Shown here: one piece after another, positions 32,896-41,237 of the stretch
How the letters are laid out: every line of letters starts with the position of its first letter
Numbering within the stretch: the stretch's first letter is position 1
Source: DATEDA01 sp963789885
Lineage (GTDB): Bacteria; Pseudomonadota; Gammaproteobacteria; Burkholderiales; SG8-39
Direction: 5' to 3'
Assembly: GCA_963789885.1 (NCBI GenBank)
Contig: CAWBNB010000016.1
Coordinates: 41,279 to 105,278, forward strand
Length of the DNA: 64,000 nt
The notes under the pieces: model-generated
The model's input: the letters and a program-made list of their open reading frames with translations, nothing else
Told to the model about the DNA's origin: nothing
Database searches by the model: none
Translations under genes and position numbers: made by a program

Positions 32896-32934
32896 ACGGG
32901 TAACTCCTACGGGTAACGGGGTGCTGTTACCCGT
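32896..32934. repeat. Candidate integrase arm sites / integrase promoter region
   Basis: Three copies of ACGGGTAAC: direct at 32896 and 32909, inverted at 32926. A further inverted copy lies at 30194-30202 near the other end of the element. The 13-bp spacing and position just upstream of int suggest integrase binding and autoregulation. Confidence 0.5.
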
Positions 32935-33061
32935 GATAGTGCCCGTTTGGAGCTGCGCCTGCTTGAGACTGCCTGCGGGCTTCGTGAGACTTATTTACGC
33001 TGCTATGACAGGGGGTTAGCGCCTAGCCTGCTATTCGCTGCGCCTGCCTGAAGGTGATGGC

Positions 33062-33137
33062 TGGTGGGCGGTACTGGGATCGAACCAGTGACCCCTCGCG
33101 TGTGAGGCGAGTGCTCATACCGCTGAGCTAACCGCCC
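33062..33137 (-). tRNA. tRNA-Val (CAC)
   Basis: 76 nt with anticodon CAC in CTCACACG, D-loop AGCTCAGCGGT, T-loop GGTTCGATCCC and encoded CCA. Its 3' 20 nt serve as the attachment site of the mini-island. Confidence 0.95.
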
Positions 33138-33213
33138 GGCCGGCCGCGATTTTCCCATAGGGCGCGGTCCGCTACAATCCGCCGCCTGAATCACCCGAGC
33201 GCGAGACGCCACG

Positions 33214-34602
33214 ATGATCCGCACCCGCTTCGCGCCCAGTCCCACGGGCTATCTGCACATCGGCGGCGCACGCACGGCGCTCTTCTGCTGGGTCTACGCC
33301 CGCAAGCATGGCGGCCGGTTCGTCCTGCGGATCGAGGACACCGACCTCGAGCGCTCGACCGCCGAGTCGACGCAGGCGATCCTCGACAGCATGGAGTGGC
33401 TGGGTCTCGACTGGGACGAAGGGCCGATTCGCCAGATGGACCGCCTCGAGCGGTACCGCGAGGTCGCGGAGCAGCTGATCCGGGACGGCAAGGCCTATCG
33501 CTGCTACGCGAGCAAGGAGGAGCTCGACGCGCTCCGCGAACAGCAGCGTGCGCGCGGCGAGAAGCCGCGCTACGACGGACGCTGGCGTCCTGAGAATGCG
33601 AAGGGAAAGACGCCGCCAGCGGGTGTCACGCCCGTAATCCGGTTCCGGAACCCGGACGACGGCGAGGTCGCGTGGCGCGACCTCGTCAAAGGCGAGATCC
33701 GCTTTGCCAACACCGAGCTCGACGACCTCGTAATCCTCCGAGCCGACGGCGTGCCGACGTATAACTTCGGCGTCGTCGTCGACGACCTCGACATGACGAT
33801 CACGCACGTGATCCGCGGCGACGACCACGTGAACAACACGCCGCGGCAGATCAACATCTACCGGGCGCTCGGCACGGCGCCGCCCGAGTTCGCGCACGTG
33901 CCGATGATCCTGGGCTCCGACGGTGAGCGGCTGTCGAAGCGGCACGGGGCGGTGAGCGTGCTGCAATACCGGGACGACGGCTACCTGCCCGAGGCGCTCG
34001 TCAACTTTCTCGCGCGGCTGGGCTGGTCTCACGGCGACGCGGAGATGTTCTCGCGCGCCGAGCTCGTGGAGTGGTTCGACCTCGAGCACGTGAGCCGGTC
34101 CCCGGCGCAGTTCAACGGCGAGAAGCTCACGTGGCTGAACCAGCAGTACTTGAAGGCTGCTTCGCCCGATCGCCTTGCCGAGCTGGTGGCGCCGCGGATC
34201 GTTGCGGACGGTGGCGATCCTGCGCGCGGGCCTTCGGTCGTCGCGGTTGTGAAGCTACTGCAGGAACGGGCGCAGACGCTCAACGAGCTGGCCGAGCGGG
34301 CGATGATGTTCTACGGCGACGTCGCGCCGAAGGCGGAGCTGCTCGCCGAGCACGTGACGGACGCGGTGAAGCCGACGCTGCATGCACTCGCCGAGCGCTT
34401 CGCGACGGTCGACCCATGGGAGGAGGCGGGGATCCAGTCCGCCTTTGAGGGCGCGCTGAAAGCCCACGGCCTCAAGATGCCGAAGCTTGCCATGCCGCTC
34501 CGCGCCGTTGTGTTCGGCACTACGCAGACGCCGTCCCTCTACCCGACACTCGCGCTGGCAGGGAAGGCGCGTGTGCTCGAGCGCCTGCGGCGATACGGCT
34601 AG
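33214..34602 (+). CDS. gltX: Glutamyl-tRNA synthetase
   Basis: 462-aa class I synthetase. HIGH-type motif in PSPTGYLHIGGART at the N-terminus, KMSKS-type motif ERLSKRHG near residue 237, plus RFPNPDDGEV-like and THVIRGDDHVNNT blocks. Length is normal. It is followed by tRNA-Ala and tRNA-Glu, the latter its own substrate. Confidence 0.96.
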   Translation: MIRTRFAPSPTGYLHIGGARTALFCWVYARKHGGRFVLRIEDTDLERSTAESTQAILDSMEWLGLDWDEGPIRQMDRLERYREVAEQLIRDGKAYRCYASKEELDALREQQRARGEKPRYDGRWRPENAKGKTPPAGVTPVIRFRNPDDGEVAWRDLVKGEIRFANTELDDLVILRADGVPTYNFGVVVDDLDMTITHVIRGDDHVNNTPRQINIYRALGTAPPEFAHVPMILGSDGERLSKRHGAVSVLQYRDDGYLPEALVNFLARLGWSHGDAEMFSRAELVEWFDLEHVSRSPAQFNGEKLTWLNQQYLKAASPDRLAELVAPRIVADGGDPARGPSVVAVVKLLQERAQTLNELAERAMMFYGDVAPKAELLAEHVTDAVKPTLHALAERFATVDPWEEAGIQSAFEGALKAHGLKMPKLAMPLRAVVFGTTQTPSLYPTLALAGKARVLERLRRYG

Positions 34603-34623
34603 CGGGCGCAATCGGGGGTTTCC

Positions 34624-34652
34624 TTTACACCCCTTTGATCCGCCGATATAAT
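34624..34652 (+). promoter_or_regulatory. Promoter of the tRNA-Ala/tRNA-Glu pair
   Basis: TTTACA at 34624-34629, 17-bp spacer, TATAAT at 34647-34652; the start would be about 8 bp before tRNA-Ala. Confidence 0.8.
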
Positions 34653-34667
34653 TCGCCTCCGCCGGTT

Positions 34668-34743
<76 letters not shown>

Positions 34744-34765
34744 ACCCACCTCACGCGGCACTTTT

Positions 34766-34841
34766 GTCCCCTTCGTCTAGAGGCCTAGGACATCGCCCTT
34801 TCACGGCGCAAACACGAGTTCGAATCTCGTAGGGGACGCCA
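34766..34841 (+). tRNA. tRNA-Glu (TTC)
   Basis: 76 nt, anticodon TTC in CCTTTCACGG, acceptor stem GTCCCCT/AGGGGAC, encoded GCCA end. Its 3' half (34793-34841) is the attachment site of the 21-kb island and is repeated at 55843. Confidence 0.95.
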
Positions 34842-34842
34842 A
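34793..34842 (+). repeat. attL of the tRNA-Glu island
   Basis: 50-bp segment from the anticodon stem to one base past the tRNA, identical to 55843-55892. Confidence 0.92.
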
Positions 34843-34875
34843 AAATCAATAGGTTACCGAGTTCACCCGCTCGTC

Positions 34876-34894
34876 CGGGAAACTTTCGGGAAAC
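34876..34894. repeat. Candidate integrase arm sites, left end
   Basis: Two direct CGGGAAAC copies at 34876-34883 and 34887-34894. The same pair with identical 11-bp spacing occurs at 55711-55729 beside the integrase start. Confidence 0.5.
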
Positions 34895-35039
34895 CAACGG
34901 ACTCGTCAGATTCGACGATGCCGCCGCAAGGCCGGGAGAGTTCTCGCGCGCGGCGATTTTTTCCCTGGCACCCCTGACCGGTCCAAGCCCATGACGTGCG
35001 CGCGGAAGGCCGCGGCTCTGGTCTCGCCAGCAGTTCTGC

Positions 35040-35310
35040 TCAATTCCTGCTGACCAGCTCGCACCTCCACTCCTGAACCGTAGCCGCCTCCCCCTCGCGC
35101 TCGAATCCCCGCAGCACCAGTACGCCATTTCCCAGGTTCGTCAGGACCGGCTCGTAGAGAGAAGGCAATAGCGGCTTACGGAACGCATCTCCAGGCCCCA
35201 ATAGCTGGGCCACGAAGTAGCGCTCGTTCCTCAGCGTCAGGTAGTAAGTGCTGAGATCGCCCTCGAACGAGGGGGCGTTATCAACCTCTCGCCATGGGAG
35301 TCGCCGGCCG
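35040..35310 (-). pseudogene. Startless coding remnant, unknown family
   Basis: Reading the minus strand to the TGA at 35042-35040 gives a protein-like stretch of about 80 residues, including DLSTYYLTLRNERYFVAQ, LPSLYEPVLTNLGNGVLVL and EWRCELVSRN. No ATG, GTG or TTG occurs in frame after the preceding stop, which lies inside the end of the next gene. It is therefore probably the 3' end of a gene that lost its start. Family unknown. Confidence 0.4.
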
Positions 35311-35323
35311 GAGTGTTTATCCT

Positions 35324-36466
35324 CTAGTTGGCATGATCTTCGCGGGTGACAATCTCAGCCACGGATAACAACTTCTTGTCTACGTCGAAAGTGGCTGAAA
35401 GCTCCTCCTTTGCCGGTTCAGCGAGATCGTCTGAAAAGATGCTGGCAGCGATTCGGAGCGCGCGCGATTGCGCTGCTCCAAGGAACAGCAAATCGCCGGA
35501 TGTGCTTTCGTCCATGGCCTGTATCTTCCCTAAGTGGATCGAAATCTTCCAGTGAGACTGAAGTCGCTCAAGAAATATATCCCGCGTATGTTGAAAGCCC
35601 GCGATTCGCATCATTGATCCGAACGCCGATCGTTCTCGCGTTGGGGGATCGGGCAAGTCATCCCTGACCCATACCTTTAACTCTTCCGGCGCAGCGCTGA
35701 TCGTTAGCACGAGCCTGACATCTCTTGCGACGGAATTCCCTGAATTCCGAACGCGAAACCGAACATGCGCCACCGCGGAGCGCGCCTTCTCATACTTCGC
35801 GCACTCAACGTAATAGTTCTCGTTACTGCCAAAACTGACGTGGGTGCCGAGTACATTCCTAACTCCATACTTCGGAAAATCCTCGTCTGGAGGAATGTCG
35901 ATATTCGTCGTTTTCAGGACAACGGACTTTTCGGCTACGGAATCTCCAGTTACGAAGAATGCCGACAGGTTCGGAGCAGGCGACACGGAAGCCAAAACCT
36001 TACCCATCTCTGCGATCTCATCAGGTTTAGCTACCCCCGTTGAGGAGCCACGCCTGACGTACACAACGTCTTTGGAAAGCCGGCCGTAATCCCTAGTCAG
36101 AAAGACAGGACGGGGCTGAACTGCAATGCGAATCAACGCGACCTGCTTTCCGTCAAGTCCCAGTGGGATATACGAGAACTCGATAGGCCGATTTGTCTTC
36201 GAGTTCACGAATTGTTGTAGCTTTGCATCGTCTATATGATTGGAAACGCCAACGACGGTCGATCGGCCGCCCTTTACTTCCATCACGCCTATGAAAATGT
36301 AGGCGTCTGAGCGCCGGAATGTATTCGCAAATGAGATGATGTCCTTGAGTAACTCGGACTTTTCCTCGTCCGTTGCTCGCTCAAACGTATATTGGGCGCT
36401 CTTGAAATCGAGCGCCGTCCCTTCCTCCTCAAACAATAGAGCTTCCGCAAAGTCGCGTGTACTCAT
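35324..36466 (-). CDS. Schlafen/AlbA_2-domain protein
   Basis: 380 aa. The N-terminal about 150 residues match the Schlafen AlbA_2 (divergent AAA-4) pattern: EEGTALDFKSAQYTFE, LLKDIISFANTFRRSDAYIFIGV, VVGVSNHIDDAKLQQFV and DVVYVRRGSSTGVAKPDEIAEM. The C-terminal 230 residues have no known domain. Bacterial proteins of this type bind nucleic acid and are frequent in islands; a defence role is possible but unproven. GC is visibly lower than in the chromosome. Confidence 0.75.
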   Translation of the reverse strand: MSTRDFAEALLFEEEGTALDFKSAQYTFERATDEEKSELLKDIISFANTFRRSDAYIFIGVMEVKGGRSTVVGVSNHIDDAKLQQFVNSKTNRPIEFSYIPLGLDGKQVALIRIAVQPRPVFLTRDYGRLSKDVVYVRRGSSTGVAKPDEIAEMGKVLASVSPAPNLSAFFVTGDSVAEKSVVLKTTNIDIPPDEDFPKYGVRNVLGTHVSFGSNENYYVECAKYEKARSAVAHVRFRVRNSGNSVARDVRLVLTISAAPEELKVWVRDDLPDPPTRERSAFGSMMRIAGFQHTRDIFLERLQSHWKISIHLGKIQAMDESTSGDLLFLGAAQSRALRIAASIFSDDLAEPAKEELSATFDVDKKLLSVAEIVTREDHAN

Positions 36467-36492
36467 GTCAAACGCTCGTCCTCAGCAGCGTG

Positions 36493-37158
36493 TTAGATGT
36501 GCTCCGGCTCAACCAGCTTGACATCGTCATTCTTCGGGCTATTGACCCGCCGGCTAACCGGGTAGGCGATCCAGCCCTCGACCGGCGCCGGAGCAAGCAG
36601 GTCCGATACATCCCCAGTCTCCGGATCGAGCCAGCGGTCGTAGTCTTTCGGCTGAACAATCACCGGCATTCGGTCGTGGACCATCCCTGACACCTCGTTC
36701 GGAAACGTCGTCAGGACGGTGAACGTATAGAGGCGATCCTCTTCCTTCGCGTGCTACATGTCCCACATGCCGCCGATGAAAAACGGTGACTCGTCCTCCA
36801 TGCGGATGCAGTAGGGCCGCTTCCCGACCTTCAGCTCCTTCCACTCGTAGTAACAGTTCGCCGGGATCAGGCATCGACGTTCGCGGATCAACTTCCGGAA
36901 CATCGGCTTTTCGTGCGCGGTCTCTGCCCTCGCGTTGACCGGTCTCGCTCCCTTCTTCGGGTCCTTCGACCAATAGGGAACAAGACCCCACAGGTAGGAG
37001 TAAAGCGTAGGCTTCCCGTCCTTCGCGCGAGCGATCCAAGTCTCTATGCCGGGCGTGATGTTGTAGGGCGCAGGAAAGTCATCGAGGCCCGAGGGTTCGA
37101 CACTGAGCAGTTCCTCGATGCGCTGCCTTCGACTCCACCGCCCGTAACGGCCGCACAT
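36493..37158 (-). pseudogene. SRAP (HMCES/YedK) protein with internal amber codon
   Basis: SOS response-associated peptidase family, which crosslinks to abasic sites in single-stranded DNA through Cys2 (MCGRYG). Asn in PVNARAET, Glu in NCYYEWKE and His in VHDRMPVI are all present. A TAG at 36754-36756 splits the frame after GGMWDM. The frame then continues HAKEEDRLYTFTVLTTFPNE to the natural end at 36493. The family normally has Trp there (WDxW), so TGG changed to TAG. Without suppression only the first 134 residues are made. Confidence 0.85.
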
Positions 37159-37185
37159 ACCTATACGCGGGAGGGCTGGAAAGGA

Positions 37186-37494
37186 TTATCTGCTTCTGGC
37201 CGCGTCAAGGCTCGTGATGTCTCGCCGTTCGAGCGAAGTCATCGCGACTTCGAGTTGCTTTTCGAGAAGCCTGTCGATTCGCTCCAGGCTCAGAAGGATC
37301 GTTGCTCCCACGAACATCAGACCGCCGCCAATCAAGAACAACAGGGCAACCCCTTCGTGAAACGCCGATTTGCTCAAGCTCAACGAGAACATTCCGACTA
37401 AGACAGAGATGATTCCAAAAAAGAAAAAAAGCGCCCGCAATGACTGTATGACTCCCCGTTTCGGCACGATCACCTCCCCAAGCACACGACGCAT
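37186..37494 (-). CDS. Small membrane protein
   Basis: 102 aa with two strong helices (ALFFFFGIISVLVGMFSLSL and GVALLFLIGGGLMFVGATILL) and a basic N-terminus, then a predicted helical cytoplasmic tail (ERIDRLLEKQLEVAMTSLERRD). Function unknown. Confidence 0.6.
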   Translation of the reverse strand: MRRVLGEVIVPKRGVIQSLRALFFFFGIISVLVGMFSLSLSKSAFHEGVALLFLIGGGLMFVGATILLSLERIDRLLEKQLEVAMTSLERRDITSLDAARSR

Positions 37495-37511
37495 CAGCGT
37501 CCCTTCGACTG

Positions 37512-37685
37512 TTACGCCCTTCTATCAACCTCGTCGGCAAGCTCGCGGAGCTTCTTCGCCACGTCGGCAGCCTCTTCGCCGATCCGAACCTCAGCAACGC
37601 AGTAAGCCTGCTTGCCGAACTTCAGCCGGATCTGAAACGGCCCATGTTTCTCAGGCTGGGTGACTCCTACGGCTTCAAGCTGCAT
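37512..37685 (-). CDS. Small hypothetical protein
   Basis: 57 aa from ATG 37685, ending ADVAKKLRELADEVDRRA. It overlaps the 3' end of the upstream gene by 11 bp, suggesting a coupled pair. No family recognised. The longer upstream reading frame is a shadow of that gene. Confidence 0.5.
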   Translation of the reverse strand: MQLEAVGVTQPEKHGPFQIRLKFGKQAYCVAEVRIGEEAADVAKKLRELADEVDRRA

Positions 37686-38454
37686 GACGCAGGTTCCTGA
37701 TCGCCTTCCCCACAAACAGTTGAGCCGGCGACGCAAGCAATGGTTGTCCCGGAACACTCGCCGGGCCGTAGAGGTGGCCGGCCAAGACGCCGGGAGGCCC
37801 GCCTCGAAAGATTCGCCTTGCGAAGCGATCGAGATCAACCGCGTTCGCTTGATGCTTTTCGTCAGAGGTCAGATCAGTTATGAACTCGTGAACGAGCAGG
37901 ATCACTCTACGTGCGGACTTTCGCTCGGCCTCTGCGAGCGCACCTGCGGTCGCCGTTAAAAGTTGATACCGTAGGACGCCAAGTCTTGGTTCATCTCGTT
38001 CCCGTACACTCAGCAAAGCGGTCGCGAGATCGACAATGCGTTGCACGCCATTCGAGCGCGGATTTTCCAGCCTTCTTTCGACAGCGGAAGCAAGCGCCTC
38101 CGCGACGGTCTCTCCGAATGGCTCGTCAGCTTTTGCTTCGACCGCAATCACGAACTCGCCGTATTGATCCTCCGCATACACGATCAGATCGCTGTTCCTG
38201 GGCTCACCCGGAAACTTATCGAAAACCAGTCGAACCTCTGGTTCAGCAGCCCAACGAGAAACGGGGCCGAACGCGGAATGCGTCGCGAGCACCTCGTTAA
38301 TTTCGCTCGGCATTGAGGTGCCGCCGCTCAACCATGCTCGGGCGACTTCCATCGCGCTTCGACCCTCCTTCCACTGGTCCTGACTCTTTGGAGGGGCCAG
38401 CGCGAACCAGTCGTCAAGACTCGCGATTTCTCGGCCCTTCTTCGCAATCGACAT
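37675..38454 (-). CDS. Hypothetical protein with PD-(D/E)XK-like nuclease motif
   Basis: 259 aa from ATG 38454 with GGAGGGAC upstream. A central motif NSDLIVYAEDQYGEF-VIAVEAKADEPFG gives the Asp-x(n)-Glu-x-Lys pattern of the PD-(D/E)XK nuclease fold, preceded by EPEVRLVFDKFPGEPR. I do not know a tested function. The in-frame N-terminal extension beyond 38454 is read from an IS21 end and is not original. An IS21-like element has inserted immediately upstream of the Shine-Dalgarno, duplicating it. Confidence 0.6.
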   Translation of the reverse strand: MSIAKKGREIASLDDWFALAPPKSQDQWKEGRSAMEVARAWLSGGTSMPSEINEVLATHSAFGPVSRWAAEPEVRLVFDKFPGEPRNSDLIVYAEDQYGEFVIAVEAKADEPFGETVAEALASAVERRLENPRSNGVQRIVDLATALLSVRERDEPRLGVLRYQLLTATAGALAEAERKSARRVILLVHEFITDLTSDEKHQANAVDLDRFARRIFRGGPPGVLAGHLYGPASVPGQPLLASPAQLFVGKAIRNLRHAA

Positions 38455-38672
38455 GGTCCCTCCTGCGTATTCCGACGGAAGGTGAACGGTGTTTCCGAAG
38501 GAACGTGAACGCGATTCCGACGATGTTGAACGCGGTTTCCGACGGAAGGTGAACGATTTAGCGGGCATGTCGGAAGGCCGTTCAAGGTCCTCGACAAGCC
38601 GTTCAAGATCGTCGGAATTGAAGGTGCGGTGCGTGGCGATTCGACGAACCGGTTGGTTACTCTCGCTCCCTT

Positions 38673-40237
38673 TTGCTCGGGGAGATCGAGGTGCCAGCCC
38701 AGCGGATTGCCATGCGACGGATTCGAGAAGTTCTCAGACTCAAAGACGAGTGCGATCTCTCGTACTCGCAGATTGCCCGTTCGCTCGGGATCTCCAAAGG
38801 CTCGGTCAAGAATTACCTGAGCACGGCTGAAGCGGCCGGGCTCACGCATCGGGAGGCCGCGGGGCTTGATGACGCGGCGTTCTTGGCGCGGCTGCACCCG
38901 CAGCGTTATGTCTCGCAGAAGTTCGCCGTCCCCGATTTCGCCCTCGTGCATCGGGAGCTCAAGCGCAAGGGCGTCACCCTGCAGCTGCTCTGGGAGGAGT
39001 ACCGGGACGCGGCCCAAGGCGTGCCCTACAGCCGCTCGCGCTTCTGCGAGCGCTACCTGGAGTTCGTGGGCGGGCTGCGCCGCTCGATGCGCCAGACGCA
39101 CATCGCCGGCGAGAAGCTGTTCGTCGACTACGCCGGCCAGACCGTGCCGGTGATCGATGTGGCGAGCGGCACCGAGCGACGCGCGCACGTGTTCGTCGCC
39201 GTCTGGGGGCTTCCAACTTCACCTACGCCGAGGCGACCTGGAGCGAAACGAAGGCCGACTGGATCGGCGCGCACGTGAACGCCTTGGCTTACGCCGCAGG
39301 CGTGCCAGCGCTTCTGGTGCCGGATAACCCCAGGGCGTTGATCTCCGAGGCCAACCGCTACGAGCCGGAACCGAACCGGACCTACCAGGCGCTTGCCGAG
39401 CACTACGGCTGCGCCGTGCTGCCCGCGCGACCACGCAAACCTCGGGACAAGGCCAAGGTCGAGGCCGGGGTACAACTGGTCGAGCGCTGGATCCTCGCGC
39501 GGCTGCGTCATCGGCGCTTCTATAGCCTGGCGGAGCTCAACGCTGCGATCGGCGGGCTCCTGGAGGAGCTGAACAATCGGCCGTTCCAGAAACTCGAGGG
39601 CAGCCGGCGCTCGTGGTTCGAGGCGCTCGAGCGCCCGGTGCTGCGGCCGCTGCCGCCCACCCCGTTCGAATACGCCGAGTTCAAGCGCGCGCTCGTCTCG
39701 CGCATCGATTACCACGTCGAGTACGAGCGCCACTTCTATTCGGTCCCGCACGCGCTCGTCGGCCAGGAGGTCGAGCTGCGCGTCACCCGCACGACGCTGG
39801 AGGTGCTCTACCACAACCGCCGGGTCGCAAGCCACGCCCGCTGCGATCGGCGTGGCGGCTACACGACGGTGCCCGAACACATGCCGGCGTCTCACCGCGC
39901 ACATCGCGAGTGGACGCCACAGCGGCTGATCCACTGGGCAGGAACCATCGGTGCAGCCACGCAGTTGGTCGTCGTGCACATCCTGGAGACCAAATCGCAT
40001 CCGGAGCAGGGCTACCGCGCCTGCCTCGGGATGCTCGCCCTCGCACGCAAGTACGGCAACGCTCGCTTGGAGGCGGCCTGCGCGCGCGCCGTCGCGATCG
40101 GTGCAAAGAGCCGTAAGAGCGTCGCCTCGATCTTGGCCAACGCCCTGGAGGCCCAACCGGTGCAGCCTTCGCTCTACGACGAGGCGCCGGAACTGCCCGC
40201 GCACGGCAACGTGCGCGGACCGAAGTACTACCACTGA
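38673..40237 (+). CDS. istA: IS21 transposase IstA (frameshifted)
   Basis: Two frames form one IstA. The first, from about 38673, has an HTH (SYSQIARSLGISKGSVKNYLS) and the first catalytic Asp in KLFVDYAGQTVPVID. At the G-run near 39205-39210 the frame moves -1 and continues ASNFTYAEATWSETKADWIG, then the DDE-type core and Mu-transposase C-terminal domain (YHVEYERHFYSVPHALVGQEV) to 40237. A lost G is the simplest cause; slippage on TGGGGGC would also read through. Start could be TTG 38673 or GTG 38691. Confidence 0.8.
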
Positions 40238-40258
40238 CCCGCAATCGAAAGGACAACG

Positions 40259-41014
40259 ATGCTCACCCAACAGACCCTCACCCGGCTGCGCAGCCTGAAG
40301 CTCGATGGCATGGCGCGCGCGTTCGAAGAACAGATCACCCAGCCCGCGGGCCACGCGCTCGCCTTCGAGGAGCGCTTCGGGCTGCTGGTGGACCGTGAAG
40401 CCGCCTGGCGCGACACGCGCCGCCTCGAGCGGCTGCTCAAACAGGCGCGACTCAAATACCCCGGCGCTTGCATCGAGGACCTCGACACGCGCGCGCTGCG
40501 CGGCCTCGATCAGCGCCTGATGGCAGCCCTTGCCTCCTGCGACTGGGTACGCGCCGGCCAATCGGTGATCGCCACCGGCGCCACCGGTCTTGGAAAAAGT
40601 TGGATTGCCTGCGCGCTCGGCAATCAGGCCTGCCGCCAAGGCTTCTCAGCGCTCTACACGCGCTTCACGCGCCTACTGGAGGAGTTGCGCATCGCTCACG
40701 GCGACGGCAGCTTCGCGAGACGCCTCGCGCAGCTCGCCAGGATCGATGTCCTGATCGTCGATGACTTCGCCCTCGCTCCCATCGGACAGGGCGAACGCGC
40801 TGATCTGCTCGAGGTACTCGACGATCGCACCGCCGGACGATCCACCATCATCACCAGCCAGCTACCGGTGCAGCACTGGCACGAGTACCTCGCCGAACCG
40901 ACCCTTGCCGATGCGATCCTCGATCGCATCGTCCACCACTCTCACCGCATCGCGCTCGACGGCGAGTCTCTGCGCAAAAATAACTCCGCTGAGAAAGGAC
41001 CCCCAAAGCCATGA
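40259..41014 (+). CDS. istB: IS21 helper ATPase IstB
   Basis: 251-aa AAA+ ATPase. Walker A GATGLGKSW near residue 106, Walker B VLIVDDF near 162, sensor ITSQLPV. It follows istA by 21 bp. Complete and apparently functional. Confidence 0.94.
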   Translation: MLTQQTLTRLRSLKLDGMARAFEEQITQPAGHALAFEERFGLLVDREAAWRDTRRLERLLKQARLKYPGACIEDLDTRALRGLDQRLMAALASCDWVRAGQSVIATGATGLGKSWIACALGNQACRQGFSALYTRFTRLLEELRIAHGDGSFARRLAQLARIDVLIVDDFALAPIGQGERADLLEVLDDRTAGRSTIITSQLPVQHWHEYLAEPTLADAILDRIVHHSHRIALDGESLRKNNSAEKGPPKP

Positions 41015-41237
41015 ACCCCGAGTCGTCCCAAACCGCGTTACCCACCGCGCCGCACGCGCGTTGGCGTAACGAGCGCCCCGCGCGCGGCGCCGTGGATAAC
41101 GCTCGCGCCGGCACGATGTTGAACACCCAGGCTACAATGTGATCGTCACGCACCGCGCTTCACCACGCGGTCAACATCGTCGGATCAGCCGTTCAACTTC
41201 GCCGGAATACGCAGTCCCTCCCTTCCACTGCAATACA

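Larger units (their letters stand above)
30139..33081. mobile_element. 2.9-kb integrative element in tRNA-Val(CAC)
   Basis: Bounded by 20-bp direct repeats of the tRNA-Val 3' end at 30139-30158 and 33062-33081. It encodes a complete P4-type integrase next to the tRNA, a frameshifted secreted protein and perhaps one small protein. Candidate integrase arm sites with core ACGGGTAAC lie near both ends: 30194-30202 (inverted), and 32896-32904, 32909-32917 and 32926-32934 (inverted). No transfer or replication genes are present, so it is a minimal or decayed island. Confidence 0.85.
38456..41221. mobile_element. IS21-family insertion sequence with 8-bp target duplication
   Basis: Ends at 38464 and 41213 are inverted repeats (TGCGTATTCCG at each tip, extending with mismatches to GAACG). 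They are flanked by identical GTCCCTCC at 38456-38463 and 41214-41221. Length without the duplication is 2,750 bp. Inside each end are iterated TTCCGACGG/GTGAACG-type repeats (38468-38620 on the left, 41140-41210 on the right), as usual for IS21 transposase binding. It encodes istA and istB. Confidence 0.92.

Noticed and set aside
34751..35128. 125-codon minus-strand frame across tRNA-Glu and attL
   Set aside because: It reads through the tRNA genes; a different minus-strand frame in 35040-35310 has the coding-like sequence.
38468..38620. Clustered short repeats that could suggest a CRISPR array
   Set aside because: Spacing is irregular and units are diverged; they are the iterated transposase-binding sites at an IS21 end.
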